From Sulfurospirillum sp. (lineage in GTDB: Bacteria > Campylobacterota > Campylobacteria > Campylobacterales > Arcobacteraceae): a DNA stretch of 64,000 nt. Under the pieces are notes generated by a model. That model was given only the letters and a program-made list of their open reading frames with translations, was not told the DNA's origin and searched no databases. Shown in pieces: positions 26,919 to 36,794 of this stretch (within the stretch, counting starts at the first letter, position 1; every line of letters starts with the position of its first letter). Position numbers and translations under genes: made by a program. The DNA lies in assembly GCA_030491005.1 (NCBI GenBank), contig JAKZMJ010000001.1, positions 124,001-188,000 on the forward strand. Reading direction: 5' to 3'.

Positions 26919-27803
26919 ATGGAAACACAAGTTATTAAAGGTGTAAAATATATGATTTTTGCATCATTATTATTTGCTTTTATGGGTGCAATTGCAAAAG
27001 AGTTAAGCTCTTCAATGAATTCAGTTGAAATAGTATTTTTTAGAAATGTATTTGGAGTACTGTTTATTTTAGCATCAATTTATAAAAAACCTTTAAATCA
27101 AAAAGGTGGTAAATTATATTTATTATTATTTAGAGGAACTATAGGTTTTCTTGCATTATTGTTTTTTTTCTATAATATTTCACAAATTCCTCTAGCTGAA
27201 GCTATGACTTTTTCTAAAACTTCTACAATATTTACAGCTGTTTTCGCATATATATTTTTAAAAGAACATTTAGATTATAAGGCTTGGATAGGTGTTTTTA
27301 TAGGTTTTATTGGAATACTTTTTATTACACAATTTGATGGAACTGCTTTAAGTAAAACAGACTGGTTAGGTATTCTTTGTGGTGTTGGGGCTGGTTTGGC
27401 TTATACATCTATTAGGGAATTGCGAAAATATTATGAAAGTAGAAGTATTGTTTTGTCTTTTATGCTAATTGGAACAATAGTACCAATTATTTTAATGATA
27501 ATTGCAAATTTTTATACACATCCTAGTTTAGATTTTATTTTAGGTGAGTTTACTGCTCCAAAAATATCTGATTATTTTCTTATTATTTTATTAGGAATAT
27601 TTTCAACATTAGCACAAATTTATATGACAAAGGCTTATTCTGTGGCAAAAGCTGGAATAATTGCTACTGTATCATATACAAATATTATCTTTTCTATTAT
27701 TTTAGGTTTATTTTTAGGAGATAGTTTTCCAAATATCGTGATTATTTCAGGTATACTTTTAGTTATTATAAGTGGTTTATTAGTATCATTTAAAAAAGGT
27801 TAA
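26919..27803 (+). CDS. EamA (DMT superfamily) transporter
   Basis: 294 residues with ten predicted helices in two EamA repeats (first ends near KEHLDYKAWIGV, second near LGLFLGDSFPN). Members export amino acids or other metabolites; the cargo is unknown. It lies 4 bases upstream of the glutamate-synthase-like gene, suggesting co-transcription. Its promoter adjoins IS5 copy B. Confidence 0.85.
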   Translation: METQVIKGVKYMIFASLLFAFMGAIAKELSSSMNSVEIVFFRNVFGVLFILASIYKKPLNQKGGKLYLLLFRGTIGFLALLFFFYNISQIPLAEAMTFSKTSTIFTAVFAYIFLKEHLDYKAWIGVFIGFIGILFITQFDGTALSKTDWLGILCGVGAGLAYTSIRELRKYYESRSIVLSFMLIGTIVPIILMIIANFYTHPSLDFILGEFTAPKISDYFLIILLGIFSTLAQIYMTKAYSVAKAGIIATVSYTNIIFSIILGLFLGDSFPNIVIISGILLVIISGLLVSFKKG

Positions 27804-27806
27804 TTT

Positions 27807-29537
27807 ATGGAAATTTCAAGTATATTTTGGTGGTTTATTTTTATTGTTTTGTTTGTGTGGTTTATTCATGATAAATTTGTACAAAGAAAACATCAGTTGT
27901 TGGTTAATTATCCAATCATAGGAAGACTTAGATATCTTTTAGAAGAGCTTCGTGAACCTTTTAGGCAATATTTTGGTGATGAAAAGTTTTATGAATCAAA
28001 AGATAAGCTTGACTGGGTATATAAGGCAGCTAGAGATTTACCAAATTATGCTTCTTTTTCACCTGCTCAACCTCTACCAAAACCAAAATTTATGCTAAGA
28101 CATGCAACAATTGTTTTAAATGATGATGAGGTTGAACAAGATTTTGAAGTTGTATTTGGAAAAAAACGAAAATATCCTTTCGCAACTAAGACAATTATAG
28201 GTCGAGGTGCTATGAGTGATGGCTCTATTTCTCCTGAAGGAACAAGAGCTTTTGTTCTTGGTGCTTTTATGGGTAACTTTCCTGTTAATACAGGTGAGGG
28301 TGGACTTACTTCTAACTTCTTTGTAACACATAGTAATTATGAAAATAAGTGTATGACATTAGTTTATGGAAATGAATACCACAAAAAAATTAAAAATATT
28401 ATAATGAAGTTATTTAATGGTGCAATGGCTGCTAATGTTTATAGAAAATTAGTTTTGAAAAATGACCCTGAAGCTGAAACTTATATCTTTGATATGAAAA
28501 CAAAAATTTTTCATAGACCAAACTGGGAAGCAGATTTTGAGCATTTTCCAAAAGAAGTACCAGAAGATATGCCAGATATTATTTTTCAAATGAGTTCAGG
28601 TTTATATTCTGTTAGAGATAAAGAAGGTAACTTTGATGAGAATAGATATAAAAAAGTTATGAGTTTTTGTAAAATGACAGAAATTAAAATGGCACAAGGA
28701 GCTAAACAAACAGGTGGAAAACTTGTAGCAGACAAAGTAAGTCCCGCTATTGCTTATTATAGAAATGTTGAAGCACATAAAGATTTGTTTTCTCCAAATA
28801 GATTTCCTTATGCAAATAGTATTGAAGAATTATTTGATTTTATAGGTCGTTTACAAAAACTATCCAATAAACCAGTTGGTATTAAAATAGTAATTTCTGA
28901 TTATGAAAATATAGAACCATATGCACAAGAGATTAAAAAAAGAATTGATGAAGGCAATGATGCTTATCCTGATTTTCTTTCTATTGATGGAGGAAGCGGA
29001 GGAAGTGCAACTGCTCCTATTGAAATGATGGAGCGAATAGGTCTGAATGCTAGAGATGCTGTTTATTTGGTTAATAAAATTTTAGAAGAATATAAAATAC
29101 GAGAAGAAGTAAAAATCGTAGCAAGTGGAAAAATATTAACTCCTGATGATGTAGTTATTATTATGGCATTAGGTGCTGATTTTGTACAAATTGCACGAGG
29201 TTTTATGATGAGTGCTGGATGTATTCGTGCAAGATATTGTTCAGGAAGTACAGGAAAAGATTGCCCCGTTGGCTTAGCTACACAAGATGTATCAAAGAGA
29301 AAAAAATACTTTGTACACAAACATGCTAAATATGTAAGAGACTATCACAAAAATTTATTAAAAAGTGTTAAAGGTTTATTAGCTGTTATGGGTTTAAAAT
29401 CTATAAAAAATTTAGATAAACATAGACTTATGTTTTTAGATAGAAATTCAAAAGTACATGATAATATTGATAAATTATTTGATAGAAGATTAGATATTGG
29501 TAAAGATAAAGAAGATGAATACCATACTATTAAATAG
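27807..29537 (+). CDS. FMN-binding glutamate synthase family protein
   Basis: 576 residues. After an N-terminal membrane helix (SSIFWWFIFIVLFVWFIH) comes the FMN/Fe-S domain of glutamate synthase: GRGAMSDGSISPEG, the catalytic-domain lysines around KVSPAIAYYRNVEAHKDLFSPNR, SIDGGSGGSATAPI, and the cysteines in ARYCSGSTGKDCP. The amidotransferase domain of GltB is missing, as in the archaeal-type stand-alone family. The physiological reaction of this membrane-anchored type is not established. Confidence 0.85.
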   Translation: MEISSIFWWFIFIVLFVWFIHDKFVQRKHQLLVNYPIIGRLRYLLEELREPFRQYFGDEKFYESKDKLDWVYKAARDLPNYASFSPAQPLPKPKFMLRHATIVLNDDEVEQDFEVVFGKKRKYPFATKTIIGRGAMSDGSISPEGTRAFVLGAFMGNFPVNTGEGGLTSNFFVTHSNYENKCMTLVYGNEYHKKIKNIIMKLFNGAMAANVYRKLVLKNDPEAETYIFDMKTKIFHRPNWEADFEHFPKEVPEDMPDIIFQMSSGLYSVRDKEGNFDENRYKKVMSFCKMTEIKMAQGAKQTGGKLVADKVSPAIAYYRNVEAHKDLFSPNRFPYANSIEELFDFIGRLQKLSNKPVGIKIVISDYENIEPYAQEIKKRIDEGNDAYPDFLSIDGGSGGSATAPIEMMERIGLNARDAVYLVNKILEEYKIREEVKIVASGKILTPDDVVIIMALGADFVQIARGFMMSAGCIRARYCSGSTGKDCPVGLATQDVSKRKKYFVHKHAKYVRDYHKNLLKSVKGLLAVMGLKSIKNLDKHRLMFLDRNSKVHDNIDKLFDRRLDIGKDKEDEYHTIK

Positions 29538-29567
29538 GCTCTAAAAAACTTTAAAGGAATTATGTAA

Positions 29568-30368
29568 ATGATCATAATAGCGGGACCATGTGTATTAGAA
29601 GATAAAGATACAGTATTTAAGATAGCAGAAAAATTAATGCCCTTAAGCGAAGATAAAAGAATAGACTTTTATTTTAAAGCATCATTTGATAAAGCAAATA
29701 GAACAAGCCTTAATTCGTATAGGGGTCCTGGACTTGAAGAAGGTATAAAGCTATTTGAAAAAATAAAAAAAGAATTTGGATATAAAATTGTAACAGATAT
29801 CCATGAAAGCTATCAAGTAAAACCTCTTGCTAATATAGTAGATGTTCTACAAATTCCTGCATTTTTATGTAGACAAACTGATTTATTAGTAGAAGCTGCA
29901 AAAACAAATCTTAAAATTAATATAAAAAAAGGTCAATTTTTAGCAGCAAATTCTATGAAGTTTCCTGTGGAAAAAGTACTACAAACAAGAAATATAAATA
30001 CAGTTTCATATGAAAACTCTAAAAAAAACAATGTATGGCTTTGTGAAAGAGGCAATACTTTTGGTTATGATTCACTAATAGTTGATATGAAAAATTTAAT
30101 TCTTATGAAAGAGTTTGCACCTGTAATTTTTGATGCTACACATAGTGTTCAGATACCAAGCTCAGGAAAAACTACAGGAGGAAATAGTTCTTTTGTTCCA
30201 ATTATGGCACGAGCAGCTGCTGCCGTTGGAGTTGATGGATTCTTTTTTGAAACACATATTAATCCCAAAATAGCAAAGAGTGATGGAGCTAATATGCTAA
30301 AAATAGATGACTTGTATAAAACTATAAATGAAATCTTTGCTATACAAGATGCACTTAAAATTAATTAA
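29568..30368 (+). CDS. kdsA: 3-deoxy-8-phosphooctulonate synthase (KDO-8-P synthase)
   Basis: 266 residues, cytoplasmic. It condenses phosphoenolpyruvate with arabinose-5-phosphate for the lipopolysaccharide core. Blocks typical of KdsA are [30 protein letters not shown] and [10 protein letters not shown]. It is the first gene of a kdsA-ribH-nusB-pyrF run common in this lineage. Confidence 0.95.
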   Translation: MIIIAGPCVLEDKDTVFKIAEKLMPLSEDKRIDFYFKASFDKANRTSLNSYRGPGLEEGIKLFEKIKKEFGYKIVTDIHESYQVKPLANIVDVLQIPAFLCRQTDLLVEAAKTNLKINIKKGQFLAANSMKFPVEKVLQTRNINTVSYENSKKNNVWLCERGNTFGYDSLIVDMKNLILMKEFAPVIFDATHSVQIPSSGKTTGGNSSFVPIMARAAAAVGVDGFFFETHINPKIAKSDGANMLKIDDLYKTINEIFAIQDALKIN

Positions 30369-30376
30369 ATATTTGA

Positions 30377-30382
30377 TATAAT
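30377..30382 (+). promoter_or_regulatory. Putative -10 box of ribH
   Basis: TATAAT with an upstream TTGA (extended -10 pattern), 32-37 bases before the ribH ATG. A second TATAAT at 30390-30395 is less well placed. A GAAGAGG ribosome site follows. Confidence 0.5.
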
Positions 30383-30413
30383 CTACGATTATAATATATT
30401 GAAGAGGTAAAAA

Positions 30414-30881
30414 ATGAAAATACTTGAAGGTAAATTAAATCTTAAAGGTGATGAAAAAGTTGCTATTATTAATAGTAGATTTAATCATATCATTACAGAT
30501 AGGCTTGTTGAAGGTGCAAAAGATTGTTTTATTAGAAATGGTGGAGATGTAAAAAATCTTGACTTAATATTAGTTCCTGGTGCATTTGAAATTCCATTTG
30601 CTTTAGATAAAGTACTAGCTTCAAATAAATATGATGCAGTATGTTGTGTTGGAGCAGTTATTAGAGGTGATACTCCTCATTTTGATTATATATCGGCTGA
30701 AGCCACAAAAGGAATAGCTACTGTTGCTTTAAAATATGCTAAGCCTGTGTCAAATGGTCTTTTAACAACTAATACAATTGAGCAAGCAATTGAGAGAGCT
30801 GGCTCAAAAGCTGGAAATAAAGGTGCTGAAGCAATGTTAAGCATTATTGAAATGTTAAACTTATATAAAGAAATAGGATAA
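30414..30881 (+). CDS. ribH: 6,7-dimethyl-8-ribityllumazine synthase
   Basis: 155 residues, normal for the icosahedral lumazine synthase of riboflavin synthesis. Motifs are [46 protein letters not shown] (with the catalytic His) and [16 protein letters not shown]. It is followed after 4 bases by nusB. Confidence 0.95.
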   Translation: MKILEGKLNLKGDEKVAIINSRFNHIITDRLVEGAKDCFIRNGGDVKNLDLILVPGAFEIPFALDKVLASNKYDAVCCVGAVIRGDTPHFDYISAEATKGIATVALKYAKPVSNGLLTTNTIEQAIERAGSKAGNKGAEAMLSIIEMLNLYKEIG

Positions 30882-30885
30882 AAAT

Positions 30886-31281
30886 TTGGCTACAAGAACA
30901 CAAGCAAGAGAGAGTGTCATTGGTTTACTATATGCTGTTGATTTAGGTAATGATGGCATAGTTAAATTTATTGATGATATTTTAGAAGAAAAAAAAATAA
31001 GAAATAAACAAAAAACATTTGCATTAAAATTGTTTAATGGTGTAATTGATAATTTAGAAGATATTAATGAACATATAATAGCACATTTAAAGCAAGGTAC
31101 GATAAAAGATACAAGTAGTATTGATAAAGCCATATTGCGACTTGCAATTTATGAAATATTATTTGAAGATTTAGATAGGGCTATTATTATAAATGAAGCA
31201 ATTGAACTTGCAAAAAAACTAGCAAGCGATACTGCTCCTAAATTTATAAATGCCATTTTAGATAAAGTAACTAAGGCTTAG
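30886..31281 (+). CDS. nusB: Transcription antitermination factor NusB
   Basis: 131 residues, all-helical RNA-binding partner of NusE in rRNA antitermination. ATRTQARESVIGLLYAVDLGN is the typical start and SSIDKAILRLAIYEIL the conserved centre. The start codon is TTG, chosen because the family N-terminus begins right there and the ribosome site of the preceding bases (AGGATAAAAA) is well spaced. pyrF begins one base later. Confidence 0.93.
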   Translation: MATRTQARESVIGLLYAVDLGNDGIVKFIDDILEEKKIRNKQKTFALKLFNGVIDNLEDINEHIIAHLKQGTIKDTSSIDKAILRLAIYEILFEDLDRAIIINEAIELAKKLASDTAPKFINAILDKVTKA

Positions 31282-31282
31282 A

Positions 31283-31972
31283 ATGAAACTTTGTATCTCT
31301 TTAGATTTGCCAAGTGCCAAAGAAAACTTAAGTCTTGTAAACAAAGTTAAAAAGCATGATTTATGGTTAAAAGTAGGTTTACGATCATATATAAGAGATG
31401 GTCAAAGTTTTTTAAAAGATTTAAAAGATATTAATCCAAATTTTAAAATATTTTTAGATTTAAAGCTTTATGATATTCCAAATACTATGGCAGATACATC
31501 GGAGGAAATAGCACAATTTTCTTTAGTTGATATGTTTAATGTTCATGCAAGTTCTGGTGTAACTGCCATGACCACAGTAATGCAAAGAATAAAAGATATT
31601 CCTAATAAACCTTTAGTTTTAGGGGTGACTGCTTTAACATCTTTTGATGAAGAAAGTTTTGGAAAAATTTATAATGCAAGTATAAGAGATAAAGTTTTAC
31701 AGTTTTCACAAGATACAAAAACAAGTGGACTTAATGGTGTGGTTTGTTCAGCTTATGAAAGTATGGATATTAAAAAAAGTATAGCAAAAGATTTTATAAC
31801 TTTATGTCCTGGTATTAGACCTTTTGGTGAGGATACAAAAGATCAGCAAAGAGTTGCTACTATTGAATTTGCACAAGATAATGATATAGATTTTATTGTT
31901 ATTGGTCGTCCTATTTATCAAGCAAAAGATCAAAACTATATAGTAAATAAAATCTTAGAAAAAATACAATAA
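31283..31972 (+). CDS. pyrF: Orotidine 5'-phosphate decarboxylase
   Basis: 229 residues, TIM-barrel enzyme of the last step of UMP synthesis. The catalytic motif FLDLKLYDIPNTM (Asp-Lys-Asp) is visible, as are VHASSGV and the phosphate loop FIVIGRPI. Tightly packed between nusB and the LOG-family gene. Confidence 0.95.
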   Translation: MKLCISLDLPSAKENLSLVNKVKKHDLWLKVGLRSYIRDGQSFLKDLKDINPNFKIFLDLKLYDIPNTMADTSEEIAQFSLVDMFNVHASSGVTAMTTVMQRIKDIPNKPLVLGVTALTSFDEESFGKIYNASIRDKVLQFSQDTKTSGLNGVVCSAYESMDIKKSIAKDFITLCPGIRPFGEDTKDQQRVATIEFAQDNDIDFIVIGRPIYQAKDQNYIVNKILEKIQ

Positions 31973-31977
31973 AAGAG

Positions 31978-32616
31978 TTGATTATTAAAAAGAAAACTGA
32001 AAAAATTTATAAAACAAAAGTAGCAGATGATTTTAATAAGGCTTATGAATTACTTCATGGGTTAAACCCTTGTGTTACTATTTTTGGTAGTGCTAGAACA
32101 AAAGAAGATAATGAATATTTTCTTTTAGCTAAAAAACTTACTTTTAATCTAGCTAAAAATGATATCAATATTATAACAGGTGGTGGTGAGGGTATTATGC
32201 TAGCTTCAAATAAAGGTGCTTATGAAGCTAAAAACTCTGAATCTATTGGTTTAAATATTTCTATTCCAAATGAACAACAAATAAATTCTTACACTACAAA
32301 AGATATGATGTTTAATTATTTTTTCTCAAGAAAATATATGCTTGTTAAATATTCTTATGCTTGTGTAATTTTCCCAGGTGGGTTTGGAACACTTGATGAG
32401 TTGTTTGAAGTCTTAACTCTTACACAAACTGGAAAATTAAATAAACTTGGATGTAAAGTGTTTTTAGTTGGTTGTGATTATTGGAAGGATTTATTAAAGT
32501 TTTTTGAAACCTCTTTATATAAAGAAGGCATGATTAATAAAGCAGATTTAGACTTAATTACTTTAAGTGATGATATTGGTTTTATAGGACAAGAACTTAT
32601 CAAAATAAAGAAATAA
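31978..32616 (+). CDS. LOG-family protein (TIGR00730; possible cytokinin riboside 5'-monophosphate phosphoribohydrolase)
   Basis: 212 residues, Rossmann-like. It has the family motifs FGSARTKEDN, ITGGGEGIM and FPGGFGTLDELFE. LOG proteins cleave nucleoside monophosphates such as AMP at the N-glycosidic bond; many bacterial members were once annotated as lysine decarboxylase. The start is TTG, 5 bases after pyrF. Last gene of the run before a convergent unit. Confidence 0.88.
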   Translation: MIIKKKTEKIYKTKVADDFNKAYELLHGLNPCVTIFGSARTKEDNEYFLLAKKLTFNLAKNDINIITGGGEGIMLASNKGAYEAKNSESIGLNISIPNEQQINSYTTKDMMFNYFFSRKYMLVKYSYACVIFPGGFGTLDELFEVLTLTQTGKLNKLGCKVFLVGCDYWKDLLKFFETSLYKEGMINKADLDLITLSDDIGFIGQELIKIKK

Positions 32617-32819
32617 GACTATTTCTTTTTTGTAAAGACTATAAGGGAATAAGTCACTATAAATAAAGTACGCAAATTTACACTTAAAGTGTACAAAACT
32701 ATCTAACCTAAGCCATTAAATTATGATACTATTTTTCTTAAATACTTTAATAATTTTATTGGTTTTTAGTCGTTAATTCAACTTTAGAAAAAATTGTTTG
32801 TTTTTCTTGTGAATATATA

Positions 32820-33374
32820 TTATATATTCGCTACAAAATATCCTGCACCAAAAGATAATAGCAAAGGCATAAATATTGATTGATTGGTTTCTTTTTGTAC
32901 AAACTCAATAATGTCTATCTCTTCTTTTACATCAATTTTAAAAACCACTTTTTTATTATACAGTCCTAAAACAGAACTTTCTAATTTAACTAGAAAATTT
33001 ATATAATCATTTAAAATATCTTGAATGATTAGAATAGTTATATGATGTTGAAATATCTTACTATTTGAAATTTTATCTTTCTTGAAATTTTTATATTGCA
33101 TTGTTATTTTATCCATATATGGGTTTATTTCTTTAAAAAAATCTTTAAATAAATTTAACAACTCATCTTCATTCTTCGCTATTTTTGTAAAGTACTTTGA
33201 CTTTTTTTCTATTTGTTTGATTAATTCTTTTGTATCATTATCAGCTTGTGAAAGCTCATCTTCATAGTTTAAATATTGATTATTTTGAGGATAGTCATCT
33301 TCTAAAATATCCATAATTTTTAATTGTTCTTTTTTTATAATTATTATTATATTTAACTTTAGTTTATCATCCAT
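32820..33374 (-). CDS. Hypothetical protein with C-terminal hydrophobic helix, third gene of the restriction operon
   Basis: 184 residues, not recognised. It is mostly charged and helical (acidic and lysine-rich, about residues 30-120), and ends in a hydrophobic stretch FMPLLLSFGAGYFVANI that could anchor it in the membrane. It overlaps the gene before it by 8 bases, so it is probably translated together with the type IIG-like enzyme. The 203-base gap to the LOG gene contains the palindrome TACACTTAAAGTGTA (32679-32693). Confidence 0.6.
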   Translation of the reverse strand: MDDKLKLNIIIIIKKEQLKIMDILEDDYPQNNQYLNYEDELSQADNDTKELIKQIEKKSKYFTKIAKNEDELLNLFKDFFKEINPYMDKITMQYKNFKKDKISNSKIFQHHITILIIQDILNDYINFLVKLESSVLGLYNKKVVFKIDVKEEIDIIEFVQKETNQSIFMPLLLSFGAGYFVANI

Positions 33375-33753
33375 ATTGTAATCTTTTTAATAATATAGCT
33401 TCATCAACTTCCATATCTTCAAGTTCTATTAGCTTAAACCAATTAACTGTACTAAGTGTTCCCAAGGCTACTTTTTTATATAAATTTTGTTTTTCTTTTT
33501 CAATATTTACATTTGATTTATCAAGTGCAAAATACATTAAATTTTTAAAGTCCCATAACGAATGTGCAAAAAAAGATATTTCATTCATATATTTATATAA
33601 AAAATCTTCATATTTATAACTTCCCTCATTGCAGTATAATGTACTCCATATATCTTGACTTATTTCATAAAATAATTTTACTCTATTATCATAGCCTACT
33701 GTTTTATCTGCCATATAAATATCGTAGTTATCTTCTACTGATTTCTTATTCAT
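33367..33753 (-). CDS. Hypothetical protein, second gene of the restriction operon
   Basis: 128 residues, not recognised. It is rich in aromatic residues (NEGSYKYEDFLYKYMNEISFFAHSLWDF), without a signal or membrane helix. Eight-base overlaps with both the restriction-methylation gene upstream and the next hypothetical gene downstream indicate coupled translation. A regulatory or accessory role in the restriction system is a guess from position only. Confidence 0.6.
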   Translation of the reverse strand: MNKKSVEDNYDIYMADKTVGYDNRVKLFYEISQDIWSTLYCNEGSYKYEDFLYKYMNEISFFAHSLWDFKNLMYFALDKSNVNIEKEKQNLYKKVALGTLSTVNWFKLIELEDMEVDEAILLKRLQYG

Positions 33754-36583
33754 TTACACTCTCCACAATCTTAATTTCATCATCACTCAATCCATAAAGC
33801 TTATAAACTAAACTATCAATCTCATCAACACTTTTCTTTACTAAACTCTCACACTTTTCAATCTCTTCTTTTATGTCAATCTTATCAATAACATTTAAAC
33901 TTTCAAAGTGTTTGTTATATTTTGCTATTTTTTCTTTTGAATCTATGATTATATTTGTCAGCTTTATAAATGCTTCTTGTTCTTCTTTTGGGATATTTGG
34001 AATTGGTAGTTTTTCCATAAATACTTTTTTAAGTCTTAAAGAAGCATTACCTAATGATGAAGTAATAAAACCAAGATAATACCAAATAACTTTAGAATTT
34101 AAACAAGCCAATAAAAATTTATTTCCCTTATCTATAAACCAACTAGTATCAAGTAAATATGAATTATTGGTATCAAGAGAAAATAAAGAAGATGAACTAA
34201 ACTCTGGATATAAAATCTTTTCATTTGAAAAGCTATTTAAATATGCACAGCTTCTTAAATTGTAAGGTGTAGTTCCTTTATCTCCTCTTTTTTCTAATTT
34301 TTCATAATAATTATCTAAATGTTCTTTTATTGCAAAATATTTTTCTATGTCAATAGGTGGATTATTATGGCTTACTATTAAAAATTCATTAGATTCTGAT
34401 GATAAATATTGCTGTAAATTTCTACCTCGTAGAAGTGGTTTTATAATTTCTATAGACTTAGAATCTTGTTTTATAAGTTTATTTTTTGTAATCTCATCTA
34501 TAATAAATGCTTCATTAAAACCTGTTAGTAATCCTCTATTTATTTTAATATCCCACTCCTTAAGTGGTGTACCAATTCTTTCTATCTTTTTTTTAATAAC
34601 TAACTCATCAGGAGAAACAAAACTAAAACTATCTATTGATAAATCACTTTGTTTCATACTAAAAAAATTATCATAGTTATTTAAAGATATTTGAAAACTA
34701 TTCTTTTCTTTGTATCCCTTTTGTAAAATAGTTATCGTACTATCAACTGTAGCATCTTCAAAGACTTTCACACTATTAAAATCTACAATACTTTTTATAG
34801 TTGTTGTAGTCAAAATCATCTCTCTTAGATTTTGTCCATATTTTGCACGAAAGAATTTATTTGAACATATAAATCCATTCATACCATCTGTTTTTAAAAT
34901 ATTTTGAGCTAATTCATAAAAATATACAAATAAATCAGCAGTTCCTGTAAATACTGTATAAATCCCTTTTAGTTCAGGTTTGAGTTCTTTTATACTTTCT
35001 TGTCTTACATACGGAGGATTTCCAATAACACAATCAAACCCACCATTTGCCATAATCTCAGGAAATAACTCATTCCAATTACTTGTTAAAGAATTTGCAC
35101 CTTTAATATTGTTCATCAGATTTGAAAGTGGTCTATCTCTTTTTGCTGTTTGTAACCATAGAGAAAGTTTCGCTATTCCTACACTTACATTATTTATATC
35201 TACACCAAAAAGATTTTTTTCTATGATTTGTTTATCTATATCGTGATAATCAAAAAGTCCAGCTTCATACTTAAAAAGCTCTTTTTGTATCCACTTGTGT
35301 TCATCTAATAGGTATCTAAAACTAGCCGTTAAAAATGCACCTGAACCACAAGCTGGATCTACTATCTTTAAATCTTCTAAAAATTCCCTATAAGTATGCA
35401 AAGCATCTCTTCTTATCTGCTTTAATTTCTTGGTATCTTTTATAGCAATAAAAAGTTTTAAAGATTTTTTTTTATCATCACAAAGTTTTGCTACAGTATT
35501 ATTGATAATATATTGGGTTATGAACTTAGGGGTATAAAATACACCATCTTTTTTTCTAGTATTTACTATCTTATGTTCAACAAAGAGTGACTCTTTTATC
35601 TTTTCTAAGTCATTTAATGATTGTTCAAAAATATGTCCTAAAACTTCTACATCTACATCATCACTAAAATCATAAGCACTAAGATGAGACAAATCATCTT
35701 TTATGATATGGTCATCTATGATTAAGTTTTCTAAAGATTCATCTATCTTAAACAAGTTTCCATTATATTTAGGAATATTTACTTTAGCATTTCCTATATC
35801 TATAAAATAAAAATATTTTTTATAGTAGTTGTAAAGTGCAGTATCATCTCCCCACTCGTGATTGTTCTCATATTGTCTTATAACTGTATCTATACTATTT
35901 GCTGGGATAAGCCCTCTATCTTCTGCAAATAGTATAAACATAAATCTATCTAATAGCTTATTTGCACATTCAAAGATATTTACTTTTGGAACTTCTTTAT
36001 TGTTTTCTATAAGATTATTTAATAATTTTAGTCTAAAACTACTATATTCTTTATAAACTTCTTTTGTTATCTCATCTTGTGATTTTGAAAGTTTTTTTAA
36101 TCTTGCTATTTCATTTGTTTCTAGTGAAGATTGACAAAGTAGAGCATACAAAGTAGTAAAGCTTTCACTTTTTGTCAAAGATAGAGAAAAGCATACATCA
36201 CTACTATTGCTATAAATATCAAGTTGTTTAAAGTTTGAAACTATCACATACTTACAAGTAGGCTTTTCATTTTTATATCTAAATGCCTGAGCAATTATAT
36301 CTCTATTTGATATTTTTTTATCACTTGATTTTAGTTCTATTATTGCTATTGGGTCATTGTTCTTATCATACACTACCCCATCTGCTTTTTTCATATCAGT
36401 ATCGTTTTTCACTTCTCTAATACATTTAGTCCAATGTAACATTTTTGATAAAAGACCTATAAACTCAGCACCATTTGCATCTTCTGCTATAAATGTATTT
36501 TTTGTAGTTAGTTTGATGATATCTTCATAATTTGGAGTATTAAAAGATTTAATAAAATTTTTAAGTAATGATTTTTGAAACAT
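33746..36583 (-). CDS. Type IIG-like restriction enzyme / N6-adenine methyltransferase (Eco57I class)
   Basis: About 945 residues, combining cleavage and methylation in one chain. Numbered from the chosen start, a PD-(D/E)xK-like nuclease set is visible (D68 in ADGVVYD, E83 and K85 in IELKSS). Methyltransferase motif I DPACGSGAF is at about 410-418 and NPPYVRQE (motif IV) at about 523-530; the C-terminal third should hold target recognition. The frame is open to an ATG at 36616, but I prefer the one at 36583, which has AGAGG about 8 bases upstream. It heads a three-gene unit with two small coupled genes. It splits two housekeeping operons, consistent with acquisition. Confidence 0.85.
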   Translation of the reverse strand: MFQKSLLKNFIKSFNTPNYEDIIKLTTKNTFIAEDANGAEFIGLLSKMLHWTKCIREVKNDTDMKKADGVVYDKNNDPIAIIELKSSDKKISNRDIIAQAFRYKNEKPTCKYVIVSNFKQLDIYSNSSDVCFSLSLTKSESFTTLYALLCQSSLETNEIARLKKLSKSQDEITKEVYKEYSSFRLKLLNNLIENNKEVPKVNIFECANKLLDRFMFILFAEDRGLIPANSIDTVIRQYENNHEWGDDTALYNYYKKYFYFIDIGNAKVNIPKYNGNLFKIDESLENLIIDDHIIKDDLSHLSAYDFSDDVDVEVLGHIFEQSLNDLEKIKESLFVEHKIVNTRKKDGVFYTPKFITQYIINNTVAKLCDDKKKSLKLFIAIKDTKKLKQIRRDALHTYREFLEDLKIVDPACGSGAFLTASFRYLLDEHKWIQKELFKYEAGLFDYHDIDKQIIEKNLFGVDINNVSVGIAKLSLWLQTAKRDRPLSNLMNNIKGANSLTSNWNELFPEIMANGGFDCVIGNPPYVRQESIKELKPELKGIYTVFTGTADLFVYFYELAQNILKTDGMNGFICSNKFFRAKYGQNLREMILTTTTIKSIVDFNSVKVFEDATVDSTITILQKGYKEKNSFQISLNNYDNFFSMKQSDLSIDSFSFVSPDELVIKKKIERIGTPLKEWDIKINRGLLTGFNEAFIIDEITKNKLIKQDSKSIEIIKPLLRGRNLQQYLSSESNEFLIVSHNNPPIDIEKYFAIKEHLDNYYEKLEKRGDKGTTPYNLRSCAYLNSFSNEKILYPEFSSSSLFSLDTNNSYLLDTSWFIDKGNKFLLACLNSKVIWYYLGFITSSLGNASLRLKKVFMEKLPIPNIPKEEQEAFIKLTNIIIDSKEKIAKYNKHFESLNVIDKIDIKEEIEKCESLVKKSVDEIDSLVYKLYGLSDDEIKIVESVNE

Positions 36584-36758
36584 TAGATAGCCTCTGATTG
36601 TTTGATTGTTTATCAATATTATTTTATCTAAAATTAGTTGTAAAGTTTATTTGTAAGTATAAGTAATGCAAAGTATTGTCTTGTTTTTAAAGCTAAAGAT
36701 ATAAGACACTAAGTTTAAAAAGATTTATTAAATCAGCATTTTTTTACTTATTTTTAGC

Positions 36759-36764
36759 TATAAT
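36759..36764 (+). promoter_or_regulatory. Putative -10 box of aroB
   Basis: TATAAT in the context TTATTTTTAGCTATAATCGC, 31-36 bases before the aroB ATG. The T-rich run upstream fits Campylobacterota sigma-70 promoters. The rest of the 36584-36794 gap shows no gene. Confidence 0.6.
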
Positions 36765-36794
36765 CGCTTTATTTCTTAGCTTGGATACACTACA

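Noticed and set aside
32679-32693. The palindrome TACACTTAAAGTGTA as an operator
   Set aside because: It lies between two convergent genes with no promoter nearby; it could help termination or be chance in AT-rich DNA.
36584-36616. The upstream ATG at 36616 as start of the type IIG-like gene
   Set aside because: It has no ribosome site, whereas the ATG at 36583 is preceded by AGAGG at proper spacing.
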